A DNA stretch of 41,083 bases from Chloroflexota bacterium (GTDB taxonomy: Bacteria > Chloroflexota > Dormibacteria > Dormibacterales > Dormibacteraceae): positions 1 to 41,083 of the forward strand of contig VBDR01000041.1 in the NCBI GenBank assembly GCA_005882135.1. The letters are read 5' to 3'. The translations under genes and the position numbers were made by a program. The notes under the pieces are model-generated. The model was not told the DNA's origin, did not search any database, and saw only the letters and a program-made list of their open reading frames with translations. Below are positions 22,367 to 30,848 of this stretch, piece by piece. Within the stretch, counting starts at the first letter, position 1. Each line of letters begins with the position of its first letter.

Positions 22367-23149
22367 ATGGAGCTGAGCAACCGGGTCATCGTCGTCACGG
22401 GCGCCGCGCGCGGCATCGGTCGCGCCCTTGCCAGGCGATTCGCTTCCGAGAGTCCCAAGGCCGTGATCGTCGCCGACATCGATGGCGGCGCCGCCAAGAC
22501 GGTCGCTGAGGAAATCATGGGCACCGCCATCGAATGCAACGTCTCACGCGAGGCTGACGTCGAGCGGATGGTGAAACAGGTCGAGGCGGCGCATGGTCAG
22601 ATCGACCTTTTCTGCTCGAACGCGGGCATCGCAGTCGGCGGCGGTCCAGAGGCGGATGACAGCGATTGGCAGCGCATATGGGAGGTCAACGTGATGGCGC
22701 ACGTCTTCGTCGCGCGCCACGTACTGCCCGGCATGCTCCATCGCAAGGAGGGCTACATCGTCGGCACCGTGTCAGCGGCGGGACTGCTGAACCATGTCTT
22801 CGCGGCTCCATACGGAGCGACCAAAGCGGCCGCGCTCTCATTCTTCGAGTGGCTCGCGATCGCGCACGGCGACGACGGAATCCGCATCTCTTGTTTGTGC
22901 CCCCAGGGAGTGAGGACCGACATGCTGCTGGCTGGCCGCGGCCAGCCCGGCTTTGATTTCATGACCGCGGGTGCGCTGGAGCCCGAAACCGTCGCGGACG
23001 CGGTGGTCGAGGGCATCGCGGCCGAGCGGTTTCTGATCCTGCCTCACGCCGAGGTCGGCGAGTACTTCCGCCGCAAGGCGGATGACTACGACCGCTGGCT
23101 TCGCGGCATGCGAAGGCTCCGCCGCAGCCTGCTCAGCAGCGCCCGCTGA
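22367..23149 (+). CDS. Short-chain dehydrogenase/reductase (classical SDR)
   Basis: A 260-residue classical SDR. The cofactor loop is TGAARGIG (residues 11-18); an Asp at the end of strand 2 (VIVADIDGG) favours NAD(H); NAG at 85-87; and the catalytic set is Ser136, Tyr149 and Lys153 in SAAGLLNHVFAAPYGATK. Substrate is not predictable. It is divergent from the HxlR regulator, with 160 nt between the starts, including a T-run (22269-22276) and no clear promoter. The next gene starts at the base after its stop. Confidence 0.88.
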   Translation: MELSNRVIVVTGAARGIGRALARRFASESPKAVIVADIDGGAAKTVAEEIMGTAIECNVSREADVERMVKQVEAAHGQIDLFCSNAGIAVGGGPEADDSDWQRIWEVNVMAHVFVARHVLPGMLHRKEGYIVGTVSAAGLLNHVFAAPYGATKAAALSFFEWLAIAHGDDGIRISCLCPQGVRTDMLLAGRGQPGFDFMTAGALEPETVADAVVEGIAAERFLILPHAEVGEYFRRKADDYDRWLRGMRRLRRSLLSSAR

Positions 23150-23551
23150 GTGCGGTGGCATGCCGTCGTCGCCGGGATGGCGCTGGTCGCGCTGGCGTTC
23201 GCCGCCGCGACGCGCGTCTCCGACAGCAGGGAAGGCCTGATCGCCGAGATCATCACGCTCCTTGGCGGGCTGGCCGGCGTCAGCCTCTTGATCTACGGGC
23301 TCGCGGCCAGAAGGCGACCCAGCTCCGTCTTGGCAACCTCGAGTCCAGCTCCGTCGCGGCTGACTCCCCGGCCGAGATCGAGAAACGACCTCCTGCTGGG
23401 CGCCGGCGGAATCGGCCTGGGAATCGTCCTCCTGGGCGGCCTGGCGATCAGCGCTGGAGTTGGGTGGGCGCTTTTCGGGTTGGTGCTGCTGCTGCCCATG
23501 ATCTCGGGCAGCGTCTACCTGTGCGTGCGCTTCCTGCGGGCTAGTCCCTGA
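23150..23551 (+). CDS. Small hypothetical membrane protein
   Basis: A 133-residue protein starting at GTG 23150, immediately after the SDR stop, so it is probably translated with it. Four hydrophobic segments are visible (about 6-20, 33-51, 83-101 and 104-127), separated by a Pro/Ser/Arg-rich loop (RRRPSSVLATSSPAPSRLTPRPRSR). No motif recognised. It overlaps the end of the convergent folC by 11 nt. Confidence 0.55.
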   Translation: MRWHAVVAGMALVALAFAAATRVSDSREGLIAEIITLLGGLAGVSLLIYGLAARRRPSSVLATSSPAPSRLTPRPRSRNDLLLGAGGIGLGIVLLGGLAISAGVGWALFGLVLLLPMISGSVYLCVRFLRASP

Positions 23552-24869
23552 GCGCCAGGATCTCTCCCACCAGGTAGATCGACCCGCAGACAAGGACGTT
23601 GCCCGCCGTACCGGCCAGCTTCCTGGCCCGCTCGAGGGCTTCGCCGGCCGGCCGCGCCACCAAGGCGCCTGCGCCGTACTCGGCGGCCAGCCGCTCTGGC
23701 GCGATCACGTGGCCCTGCGCGCTCGCCGGCTCGGTGAAGACCACCGCTTCGGGCTTCAGGGTCCGGAGCGCCGCCAGCAGCTGGACCGGGTCTCGCTCGC
23801 TCAACATGGCGAACACCGCCACCAGTCTCTCCTGACCTATCAGCCGGCGAAGGGCCGCGCCCGCCTTGACCATCGCCGCCGAGTTATGGCCGCCGTCGAG
23901 GATGACGCGAGGGTGTTCTGCGATCACCTCGAGGCGTCCCGGCCACCGAGTCGACGCCAGCCCCGCGCGAACCTGATCGTCAGTGACGGCATCCAGCAGA
24001 TGCGCGGCTGCCACGGCCAGGGCGGCGTTCGCGGGCTGATAGTCGCCGACGAGCGGAAGCCGGAGGTCGCGATGCACGAATCCCGGCCCGGTGACGCTGA
24101 GCACATGTCCGTCCCAGCCCAGGGATGTCGACTCTATGCTGACCTCGCGCTCGAGGCGCCAGAGCTGCGCGGAGACGCGGGCGGCCTGCGCCTCCACGAT
24201 CTGGAGCGCCTCGCCCTCGCAACCCGTGACCGCACGATTGCCATCCTTGATGATGGCCGCCTTCTCGTGGGCGATCTGGCCGATGGTGTCGCCGAGATAC
24301 TTCTGATGGTCGAGGTCGACGTTGGTGATCGCCGTCACGCCAAGGTCCAGCGCATTGGTGGCGTCCAGCCGTCCCCCAAGACCGACTTCGCACACCAGCC
24401 TGTCGACCCGCGGCGCCAGGAACATGACCGCCATCGCGGTCAGCATCTCGAACTCGGTGGCCGGGCCCATCTCCGCGGCGATCTCGTCCAGGGTCGGCAG
24501 CAGGTCCCCAAGCGTGTGGACGAATTCGTCCTCGCTGATGGGCCGGCCGTTGATCTCGATCCGCTCGGTGTAAGAGATCAGATGCGGCTTGGGCATAAAG
24601 CCCACGCTGTGCCCGGCCGCACGAAGGATCGAGGTCAGGCAGGCGCCCGTCGAGCCCTTGCCGTTGGTGCCCGCGATGAGCGCGCCGCTCAGTTTTCGAT
24701 CCGGTGCCCCCAGGCGGTCCAGGATGGCTCGGGTTCGCTCGGTGCCGAGCTTCATCGCAAAGCGGCCCTGCCTGGAGAGGAAGTCGAGGGCTTCCGGATA
24801 CGTCAAACGATCAGCCAGGAGCGGACTCGACGGCGTGGGCCTTGATTTGTCATCGCGGCCTATTAGCAT
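23541..24869 (-). CDS. folC: Bifunctional folylpolyglutamate synthase/dihydrofolate synthase
   Basis: A 442-residue FolC/Mur-ligase-family enzyme. It carries the P-loop GTNGKGS (residues 67-73), the FMPKPHLISYTERIEINGRPIS block typical of folate ligases, CEVGLGGRLDATNAL, TNVDLDHQKYLGDTIGQIAHEKAAIIK and ILDGGHNSAAM with KAGAALRRL. It adds glutamate to dihydropteroate and polyglutamylates folates. ATG 24869 is used; the frame goes on to 24902 without family similarity, and about 20 residues still precede the first conserved helix (LTYPEALDFL). Its start codon shares the CATG with an in-frame ATG of the divergent membrane gene. Confidence 0.92.
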   Translation of the reverse strand: MLIGRDDKSRPTPSSPLLADRLTYPEALDFLSRQGRFAMKLGTERTRAILDRLGAPDRKLSGALIAGTNGKGSTGACLTSILRAAGHSVGFMPKPHLISYTERIEINGRPISEDEFVHTLGDLLPTLDEIAAEMGPATEFEMLTAMAVMFLAPRVDRLVCEVGLGGRLDATNALDLGVTAITNVDLDHQKYLGDTIGQIAHEKAAIIKDGNRAVTGCEGEALQIVEAQAARVSAQLWRLEREVSIESTSLGWDGHVLSVTGPGFVHRDLRLPLVGDYQPANAALAVAAAHLLDAVTDDQVRAGLASTRWPGRLEVIAEHPRVILDGGHNSAAMVKAGAALRRLIGQERLVAVFAMLSERDPVQLLAALRTLKPEAVVFTEPASAQGHVIAPERLAAEYGAGALVARPAGEALERARKLAGTAGNVLVCGSIYLVGEILALRD

Positions 24870-24879
24870 GCACCGCGTG

Positions 24880-25479
24880 ATGATTGCGTCATACCGGCAC
24901 ACCGCGTACCCAAGCGCCTGGCTGGCCGGGGCTTGCGGGCTTCTTTACTCGGTCTCCTTCGTGTTGATCGCGCGCGCGTCGCCTGGGCTCGGCGCCGGTC
25001 TGAGCGGTTTGTTCCTGCTCACCGGCGGCGTGTTCGGAGCGAGCGCACTGCTCGGCCTCTATATCCGCCTCGAGCCGGCCGGCGGAGGTTACGCGCTCTG
25101 GGCGTTGGTGTTCGGCCTTGCCGGCGCTTTGGCCGCGACCCTTCACGGCGGCTACGACCTTGCCAACGCCATCCATCCACCTGACCAGGCGAGCTCGCTG
25201 CCGAGCGCCATCGATCCAAGAGGGCTTGGCACATTCGGAATCGCCGGCATCGCGACGCTCGCGTTCGCATACCTGATGGGCCAAGACGCGAGCTTTCCTC
25301 GCAACCTGAGCTATCTGGGTTATCTGTCCGGCGCGCTCTTGATCGTGATCTACCTGGCGCGGCTGATCATCCTGAGCGCCACCAGCCCGTTGGTTCTGCT
25401 GCCCGCCGCGATCGAGGGCTTCATCGTCAACCCGGCCTGGTATGTCTGGCTGGGTTTCGCCCTTCGCCGTCCGGCCTAA
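24880..25479 (+). CDS. Hypothetical polytopic membrane protein
   Basis: A 199-residue protein with about six hydrophobic segments (SAWLAGACGLLYSVSFVLIA, GLSGLFLLTGGVFGASALLGLYI, ALWALVFGLAGALAATLHGG, FGIAGIATLAFAYLMG, YLSGALLIVIYLARLIIL and PLVLLPAAIEGFIV). No family recognised with certainty. ATG 24880 is chosen; an in-frame ATG at 24868 would overlap the folC start codon on the other strand. Its stop overlaps folD by 4 nt. Found between two folate genes, but nothing in the sequence says it takes part in folate metabolism. Confidence 0.6.
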   Translation: MIASYRHTAYPSAWLAGACGLLYSVSFVLIARASPGLGAGLSGLFLLTGGVFGASALLGLYIRLEPAGGGYALWALVFGLAGALAATLHGGYDLANAIHPPDQASSLPSAIDPRGLGTFGIAGIATLAFAYLMGQDASFPRNLSYLGYLSGALLIVIYLARLIILSATSPLVLLPAAIEGFIVNPAWYVWLGFALRRPA

Positions 25480-26327
25480 CCTCGGCGGCGGACCTCTGCC
25501 TCGTACGTGTTCTTGATCAGCATGGCGCGGGTCATCGGCCCCACCCCGCCCGGATTGGGCGTCAGCCATCCGGCGACCGCATCCACGCCGGGCCCGAGGT
25601 CCCCGATCTGGCGACCGCCGACCCAGTTGGTGCTGACGTCGACCACCGCCGAGCCGGGCTTCACCATCTGCTGGCCGATCAGGCCGGCGTGCCCGGCCGC
25701 GGCGACGAGGATGTCGGCGCCCCGCGTGTGACCCCCCAGGTCCTGCGTCCGGGTGTGGCAGAGGGTCACGGTGGCATTGCGCTTCAGCAGGAGCAGCGCC
25801 GTCGGCTTGCCAACCAGGTTGCTTCGTCCAACAACAACCGCGTTCGCGCCCTCGATCCGGATGCCCGACCTCTCGAGCAGTAACACGATGCCGGCGGGTG
25901 TGCACGGTTCCACCCCGCCGGGCAATCCAAGCGCAACCAAGCCGGCGTTGATGGGGTGAAAGCCATCGACATCCTTGACCGGATCGATAGCGAAGACCAC
26001 CCGGTGCATGTCAATCTGCTTCGGCGCCGGCTGCTGGATGAGAATCGCGCTCACCAGCTCATCGCGGTTGAGCCTCTCGACCAGCGCGAGGAGCTCCTCG
26101 GTGGTGGTCGTCGACGGCAGCCGGTGATCTTCGGACTCGATGCCAACGTTGCCGGCGTTGCGCTGTTTCAGCGCCACGTAGGCCGCAGAGGCGGGATCAT
26201 CGCCGACCAGCACGGTGGCAAGGCGAGGCCGCGATCCGCCCCGTGACACCAGGTCACTGACGGCCTTTGCGATCTGGTCGAAGACTTCCTTCGCTACCGC
26301 CCTTCCATCGAGCACACGCGCGGTCAT
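25476..26327 (-). CDS. folD: Methylenetetrahydrofolate dehydrogenase/cyclohydrolase
   Basis: A 283-residue FolD, interconverting 5,10-methylene-THF and 10-formyl-THF with NADP. The substrate site YVALK gives Tyr50 and catalytic Lys54; ILIQQPAPKQID stands for the usual QLPLP block; DPVKDVDGFHP, PCTPAGIVLLLE, VVGRSNLVGKPTALLLL and NPGGVGPMTRAMLIKNT complete the signature. ATG 26327 overlaps the larC stop as ATGA, so it is translated after larC. Third gene of folB-larC-folD. Confidence 0.93.
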   Translation of the reverse strand: MTARVLDGRAVAKEVFDQIAKAVSDLVSRGGSRPRLATVLVGDDPASAAYVALKQRNAGNVGIESEDHRLPSTTTTEELLALVERLNRDELVSAILIQQPAPKQIDMHRVVFAIDPVKDVDGFHPINAGLVALGLPGGVEPCTPAGIVLLLERSGIRIEGANAVVVGRSNLVGKPTALLLLKRNATVTLCHTRTQDLGGHTRGADILVAAAGHAGLIGQQMVKPGSAVVDVSTNWVGGRQIGDLGPGVDAVAGWLTPNPGGVGPMTRAMLIKNTYEAEVRRRG

Positions 26328-27529
26328 GGAAGGCCAAGCTCACGTCGAGCCGCCTCGGCAACCACGCGCATCACCTCGCGTAGATCCATGCCGGTCTGGC
26401 GCGAGATGCGGCGGCAATCCTCGTACTCGGGCGCGACCTCGACTGGTCGCCCATCCAGCTCCTTGACCTTGACCCGCGCCGGCCCGATCGGCGTGATGAC
26501 ATCGATCACGCGTCGCCCCGCGATCACACGCTGGATCGGCGACAGGCGAATCCCAAGGGTCGTGCTGTGGCGGAGCAAGAGATCGCTCAGGCTCGCCACC
26601 AGCTCCGGCGGCGCCATTACGGTGAGCACGTGGCCAGGCCGCCCCTTCTTCATCAGCGCTGGAACCACGGTGACGTCGAGCGCGCCCGCGGCCATGAGGT
26701 CCTCGGCCAGGGCGGCGATGAGATTTGGTGCCATGTCATCGAGGTTTGTCTCCAGGAGCGTCACACCGGTCTGGCCGGCCACCTCGTCTCCGATCCATAC
26801 CGCCAGCGAGTTGCCAGGCGCGTCGTGGGCACCGATGCCGTAGCCAACGCGGCGCATCATCATGGCCGGCCGCTCGAAGGTGGCGCTCGCCGCCAGGATG
26901 GCCGCGCCGGTCGGGGTGACCAGCTCGCGCTGCTCGTCGGTGGGTTGAAACACCGCGCCTGAGCCTTCGAGGACGCGCAGGCTCGCGGGCGCCGGCAGCG
27001 GCATCCCACCCTTGAGCCCGCGCGGCGCGGGCAGCGGCGACGAGTAGACGCGAACCACGTCGAGTGCGTGCAGCAACCAGAAGACCCCCACCACGTCGAC
27101 GAGCGTGTCGGCGCCGCCGAGCTCGTGCAGGTGGACCTGCTCCTCGGCGATGCCGTGGACTCGCGCCTCGGCGCGGGCCAACCGGTTGATGGCGTCGAGC
27201 GCCGGCACTTTGACGCCTTCGGGCGCGCCCGATTCCTCGACCACCAGGCGCAGGGCCGGCACCGTGCGCTCGATGCGCTCGGTCACGCCCACCAGCACCC
27301 GCGTGCCGCCGGCGTGACCTCTTGTCTCGTGTCGAACTTCGATCGTCACCTCGCCGGTGAGCCCGAGCGCCTCGACCGCGGCGTCGAGCACCGCCCGGTC
27401 GGCACCCGAGTCGATGAGCGCCCCGAGCGCCATATCGCCCGAGATGCCGGAGAAGCAGTCGAAATAGGCGATCGTGGACCCCACGAACTCGGAGGCTACG
27501 CCGAGAGTTCGCGGGGGCCCCTGTTTCAT
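26324..27529 (-). CDS. larC: Nickel-pincer cofactor biosynthesis protein LarC
   Basis: A 401-residue LarC (DUF111), the CTP-dependent cyclometallase that inserts nickel into the pyridinium bis-thiocarboxylate cofactor of lactate racemase-like enzymes. Signatures are IAYFDCFSGISGDMALGAL, HLHELGGADTLVDVVG, LPAPRGLKGGMPLPAPA, ELVTPTGAAILAA, VTLLETNLDDMAPN and MKKGRPGHVLTVM. It is a single uninterrupted frame, unlike the Lactobacillus gene that needs a frameshift between larC1 and larC2. ATG 27529 overlaps the folB stop (ATGA); GTG 27484, nearer the conserved start, is an alternative. No larA, larB or larE is in the window. Confidence 0.9.
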   Translation of the reverse strand: MKQGPPRTLGVASEFVGSTIAYFDCFSGISGDMALGALIDSGADRAVLDAAVEALGLTGEVTIEVRHETRGHAGGTRVLVGVTERIERTVPALRLVVEESGAPEGVKVPALDAINRLARAEARVHGIAEEQVHLHELGGADTLVDVVGVFWLLHALDVVRVYSSPLPAPRGLKGGMPLPAPASLRVLEGSGAVFQPTDEQRELVTPTGAAILAASATFERPAMMMRRVGYGIGAHDAPGNSLAVWIGDEVAGQTGVTLLETNLDDMAPNLIAALAEDLMAAGALDVTVVPALMKKGRPGHVLTVMAPPELVASLSDLLLRHSTTLGIRLSPIQRVIAGRRVIDVITPIGPARVKVKELDGRPVEVAPEYEDCRRISRQTGMDLREVMRVVAEAARRELGLP

Positions 27530-27882
27530 GCGCGCGTCCTATTAATGCGAACGGCCGCGGCCTCGATCGGCTGCATGCTCGGCGGCCGCTTGGCCACGCG
27601 CACCGACACCGACTCGACTCGAGGCATGGCGATGACTCGCCCGGCGATCGCCGACGCCAGCGATTCCAGAAGCTTCATCGACTCCCCCTCGATCACGTCC
27701 CTGGCCGCCGCCCTGACCGCGGTGTAGTCGACCGTGTCCGCCAGCCGGTCGGTCCGCCCAGCCTCGGCCAGGTCGGCTTCGACCTCGATATCGACCCTGA
27801 ACTCCTGCGGCTGCTCGCGCTCCGCCGGGCGCACTCCGTGGCGGCCCTGGAAAGACATTCCTCGGAGCTCGATCCGATCCAT
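27526..27882 (-). CDS. folB: Dihydroneopterin aldolase
   Basis: A 118-residue FolB, which cleaves dihydroneopterin to hydroxymethyl-dihydropterin and glycolaldehyde. It shows MDRIELRGMSFQGRHGVRPAE at the start, the Glu of REQPQEF, the VDYTAVRAAARDVIEG block and the C-terminal catalytic-type Lys in VSVRVAKRPPSM. ATG 27882 gives the usual length; an upstream ATG at 27909 would add nine residues without similarity. First gene of the folB-larC-folD unit, divergent from a GNAT gene. Confidence 0.9.
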   Translation of the reverse strand: MDRIELRGMSFQGRHGVRPAEREQPQEFRVDIEVEADLAEAGRTDRLADTVDYTAVRAAARDVIEGESMKLLESLASAIAGRVIAMPRVESVSVRVAKRPPSMQPIEAAAVRINRTRA

Positions 27883-27913
27883 GCCGCCAATTGTCCGAAA
27901 TACACTCATTCGC

Positions 27914-28438
27914 GTGATTCACGACCGCGTCCACGTCCGCCCGGCGACCACGGCAGATCTCAGCCCGATCAACGATATCTACAACCACTACGTGGTCGAG
28001 TCGCACTGCACGTTCGACACGGCACCGGTGGACATAGATGTCCGCCGCAAATGGTTCAGCCACTACGAGACGAGCGGGCGGTACCGGCTTTTCGTTGCGC
28101 TCGATGAAGATCGCGTGATCGGCTACGCGTCCAGCAGCCGTTTCCGGCCCAAGCCCGGATACGAGACGTCGGTCGAGGCCAGCATCTACCTCGCCCCTGA
28201 CGCAACTGGCAAGGGCGCGGGCTCGAGGCTCTACGAGACGCTCTTCCAGTCGCTCGAGGGCGAAGACCTGCATCGCGCATACGCCGGCATCGCGCTGCCG
28301 AATCCTTCCTCCATCGCCCTCCACGAGAGGTTCGGGTTCAAGCGCGTCGCCCACTACACGGAGCAGGGCCGCAAGTTCGGCCGCTACTGGGACGTCGCCT
28401 GGTTCGAGAAACCGCTTGGACGCGGGGCGGGCGCCTAG
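27914..28438 (+). CDS. GNAT acetyltransferase, phosphinothricin/methionine-sulfone type
   Basis: A 174-residue GNAT of the PAT/MnaT (YncA) branch. The family features are VRPATTADLSPINDIYNHYVVESHCTFDT near the start, YASSSRFRPKPGYETSVEASIYL, the acetyl-CoA loop DATGKGAGSRL (here with Lys in place of the usual Arg), and ALPNPSSIALHERFGFKRVAHYTEQGRKFGRYWDVAWFEK. Members acetylate glutamate analogues such as phosphinothricin, methionine sulfoximine or sulfone. Start GTG 27914 begins 7 nt after TACACT (27901-27906), a possible leaderless -10. It overlaps the convergent Gly-rich gene by 4 nt. Confidence 0.82.
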   Translation: MIHDRVHVRPATTADLSPINDIYNHYVVESHCTFDTAPVDIDVRRKWFSHYETSGRYRLFVALDEDRVIGYASSSRFRPKPGYETSVEASIYLAPDATGKGAGSRLYETLFQSLEGEDLHRAYAGIALPNPSSIALHERFGFKRVAHYTEQGRKFGRYWDVAWFEKPLGRGAGA

Positions 28439-28914
28439 CCTCCGTTCGCCGGCGGCGATTGGTTGCCGATGCTGATCGTGGCGTTGCCGATCTGGATCGC
28501 GGTCGCCTTGATGGTTCCATCGGCCTGACGCGTCCCGATGATCGTGACGGTCAGGTTGTCCTTCAAGTCGCTCGTGCTGCCCGAGACCTGGCGCGAGATC
28601 TGCACGGTGGCGTCGAATGTGACTTTGACGTCGCAGTTGGGATTGGTCACGGTGAGCGTGCTCGAGGTCAGGCCTGTAACGGTGCCGGTGGCGACGGCGC
28701 GGGCGCCAGGCGATGGTGTTGGAGCTCCGGGGCTCGGACAGACGCCCCCGGCTCCGCGTCCGCCGCCGAAACCTCCCGTCACGTTGCCGCCGCGCGCGGT
28801 CGGGGTCTGGCCCGTGGTGTTCGCGCTTACGTTGTTGTGCCCGATCTTGTAGCCGCCGTAAAAACCGCCCAGGATTCCGACCACCAGCAGCAAAGCGACG
28901 ACGTAAGCCTTCAC
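28435..28914 (-). CDS. Membrane-anchored Gly-rich protein with DUF5666-like beta domain
   Basis: A 159-residue protein. An N-terminal hydrophobic helix (AYVVALLLVVGILGGFYGGY) anchors or exports it, followed by a Thr/Gly-rich linker (residues about 30-75) containing VTGGFGGGRGAGG. The C-terminal half resembles a small OB-like beta domain of the DUF5666 kind (ATGTVTGLTSSTLTVTN..., VQISRQVSGSTSDLKDNLTVTIIG..., GTIKATAIQIG). It is the last gene of the sigma-factor/exporter operon, 12 nt after the MacB-like permease. Its GGFGG linker recalls the Gly-rich C-terminus of the adaptor protein. Likely an extracytoplasmic accessory or cargo; function unknown. Confidence 0.62.
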   Translation of the reverse strand: MKAYVVALLLVVGILGGFYGGYKIGHNNVSANTTGQTPTARGGNVTGGFGGGRGAGGVCPSPGAPTPSPGARAVATGTVTGLTSSTLTVTNPNCDVKVTFDATVQISRQVSGSTSDLKDNLTVTIIGTRQADGTIKATAIQIGNATISIGNQSPPANGG

Positions 28915-28926
28915 GCTCTCACTCCT

Positions 28927-30174
28927 TCACTCGTACCTGAGGGCTTCGATCGGGTGCAGCCGCGCTGCCCGGTTGGCGGGATAGATGCCGAAGAACAGCC
29001 CGATCGCAACCGAGACGCAAAACGCCAGCACCACCGACGGCGCCGAGACGACGGGCGTGGGGAAGCTCGAGCTCGCGATGGCGGGGATGTTCGGCGCCTC
29101 CCGCGCGAGCAGCGCCCCGACCGCGATCCCGAGCGCGCCACCGAGGCCGCTGAGCACCATCGCCTCGATCAAGAACTGGATCAGGATGTCGCGCCGCCGG
29201 GCCCCGATCGCCTTGCGGATGCCGATCTCGCGCGTGCGTTCGGTGACGGTGACCAGCATGATGTTCATGATCCCGATGCCCCCGACCACGAGCGAGATGC
29301 CGGCAATGGCGCCGAGGACGAGCGTGAGCGCGGTGGCGATCGAGTTCGCCTGGTTCAGGATGTCCTGCTGGCTCTGGAGTTGAAAGTCGGCCTGGGTCGC
29401 GTCCGAGATCTGGTGGCGCTGCAGCAGGATGGTCGTGATCTCCGTCTCCGCCTGAGTCACGACGCTGGGCGATGACGCCGAGGCGACGATCTGGCTGATG
29501 ACCTTGCCGCGCTCGCCGGTGAGGTAAGCCCACACGGTTGTGATCGGCGCCACGACGACATTGTCCTGGGATCCAAGACCGGTGCCGCCCTTGGTGGCGA
29601 ACACGCCCACGACCCGAAAGCTCTGCTTGCTGATCTTGATGGTCTGGCCGATCGGATCGGTTGAACCGAACAGGTTGTCGACCACGGTCTGGCCGAGCAC
29701 GACCACGCGATGGCGCGCGGCCACGTCGTCGTCGGTGAAGAACGTGCCTTCCGCGATCTGGTAGTTGCGGACGGTCGGGAACGCGGTCGTGGTGCCGGTC
29801 GTGGGCGCGAAGTAGTTCTGGTTGGCATATGTGATCTGGCCGCCGCTCTGCGCGATGGGGATCGCGGCGACGATGTCGGGCGCCTGCTGCCGGTTATTGA
29901 TCGCGTCAACGTCTGTCTGGGTGAGCGTCTGTGCGGTGCCGAATCCCTGGGAGACGCCGCCCGAGCCGCGAGCGTTCGAGGGATAGATGTAGATCACGTT
30001 GGCGCCGAGCGATTGCACCTGATTGTTGATCTGCACGCTCGCTCCGTTACCGACAGCGACGAGCAGGATCACGGCCGTGACGCCGATGAGGATGCCAAGC
30101 ATCGTCAGCGAGCTGCGCAGGCGATTGGCGAGCAGACCGTTGCCGGCGATGCGCAGTGCCTCGAACAGGTTCAC
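28927..30174 (-). CDS. MacB-like ABC transporter permease (FtsX family)
   Basis: A 415-residue permease with the MacB topology: one helix near the N-terminus (SSLTMLGILIGVTAVILLVAVG, about 21-42), a large extracytoplasmic MacB_PCD domain (about 45-270), and three C-terminal helices forming the FtsX domain (ALTLVLGAIAGISLVVGGIGI, MVLSGLGGALGIAVGALLA and VLAFCVSVAIGLFFGIYPA). The cytosolic loop TERTREIGIRKAIGARRRDI is the family hallmark. It acts as a mechanotransmitter rather than a true channel, driven by the ATPase encoded just upstream (ATGA overlap) and coupled to the HlyD-like adaptor. Confidence 0.9.
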   Translation of the reverse strand: MNLFEALRIAGNGLLANRLRSSLTMLGILIGVTAVILLVAVGNGASVQINNQVQSLGANVIYIYPSNARGSGGVSQGFGTAQTLTQTDVDAINNRQQAPDIVAAIPIAQSGGQITYANQNYFAPTTGTTTAFPTVRNYQIAEGTFFTDDDVAARHRVVVLGQTVVDNLFGSTDPIGQTIKISKQSFRVVGVFATKGGTGLGSQDNVVVAPITTVWAYLTGERGKVISQIVASASSPSVVTQAETEITTILLQRHQISDATQADFQLQSQQDILNQANSIATALTLVLGAIAGISLVVGGIGIMNIMLVTVTERTREIGIRKAIGARRRDILIQFLIEAMVLSGLGGALGIAVGALLAREAPNIPAIASSSFPTPVVSAPSVVLAFCVSVAIGLFFGIYPANRAARLHPIEALRYE

Positions 30175-30848
30175 GGGTCGCTCCGCTGGTCACGAACGAT
30201 GCGACCGTCGCGCAGCTCGACGACGCGAGTCGCAAACCGCGCGATGTCCTGCTCGTGCGTGATCAGCACGACGGTGCGGCCCTGCTCAGCATTGAGCGTG
30301 GCCAGCAGCTTCATGATCTCGAGACTGGAGCCGCTGTCAAGGTTTCCGGTCGGCTCGTCCGCGAGCAGGATCGCGGGGTTGGTCACCAGCGCCCGCGCGA
30401 TCGCCGCCCGCTGCTGCTGACCGCCCGAGAGCTCGGTCGGCTGGTGGTGGGCGCGGTCGGCCAGGCCGACGGCGACCAGCGCTTCGCGGGCACGGGCGGT
30501 GCGCCCGCCCTCACCGGCGTACACCAGCGGCATCTCCACGTTGTGAAGCGCGCTCGTGCGGGGGATCAGGTTGAAGCTCTGGAAGACGAAACCGATCTTC
30601 CTGTTCCGGATCCGCGCCAGCTCGTCGTCGTTGAGCCGGGCGACGTCGGTGCCATCGAGCAGGTAGCGGCCGCTGGTCGGCACGTCCAGGCAGCCGATGA
30701 TGTTCATCAGCGTCGATTTGCCCGAGCCGCTTGCGCCCATGATGGCAACGAAGTCGCCACGCCCGACGTGGAGGTCGATGCCCTGCAGCGCCGGCACCTC
30801 GACCCGGCCCATGCGGTAGGTCTTGGTGATTCCTTCGAGGGTGATCAT
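30171..30848 (-). CDS. LolD/MacB-type ABC transporter ATP-binding protein
   Basis: A 225-residue stand-alone ATPase. It shows the Walker A GASGSGKST (residues 38-46), Q-loop FVFQSFNLIPRTSALHNVE, signature LSGGQQQRAAIARAL, Walker B ILLADEPTGNLDS and switch VLITHEQDIA. The ALHNVEMPLVYAG segment is typical of the o228/MacB subgroup. It overlaps both neighbours by 4 nt, so the exporter components are made in a fixed ratio. It energises the MacB-like permease at the inner face of the membrane. Confidence 0.92.
   Translation of the reverse strand: MITLEGITKTYRMGRVEVPALQGIDLHVGRGDFVAIMGASGSGKSTLMNIIGCLDVPTSGRYLLDGTDVARLNDDELARIRNRKIGFVFQSFNLIPRTSALHNVEMPLVYAGEGGRTARAREALVAVGLADRAHHQPTELSGGQQQRAAIARALVTNPAILLADEPTGNLDSGSSLEIMKLLATLNAEQGRTVVLITHEQDIARFATRVVELRDGRIVRDQRSDP

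Noticed and set aside
23709-24845. Open frame of about 378 codons antisense to folC.
   Set aside because: FolC motifs establish the minus strand; the antisense product is Arg/Gly/His-rich without any domain.
26324-27529. Programmed frameshift in larC, as in Lactobacillus.
   Set aside because: The whole protein is read in one frame, with the N- and C-terminal blocks joined without interruption.
28435-28450. Stop-spanning hairpin at the GNAT/Gly-rich convergent junction.
   Set aside because: Only three- to four-base complementary stretches were found, so it was left out of the hairpin series; the same holds for the junctions at 7477-7493 and 23541-23551.
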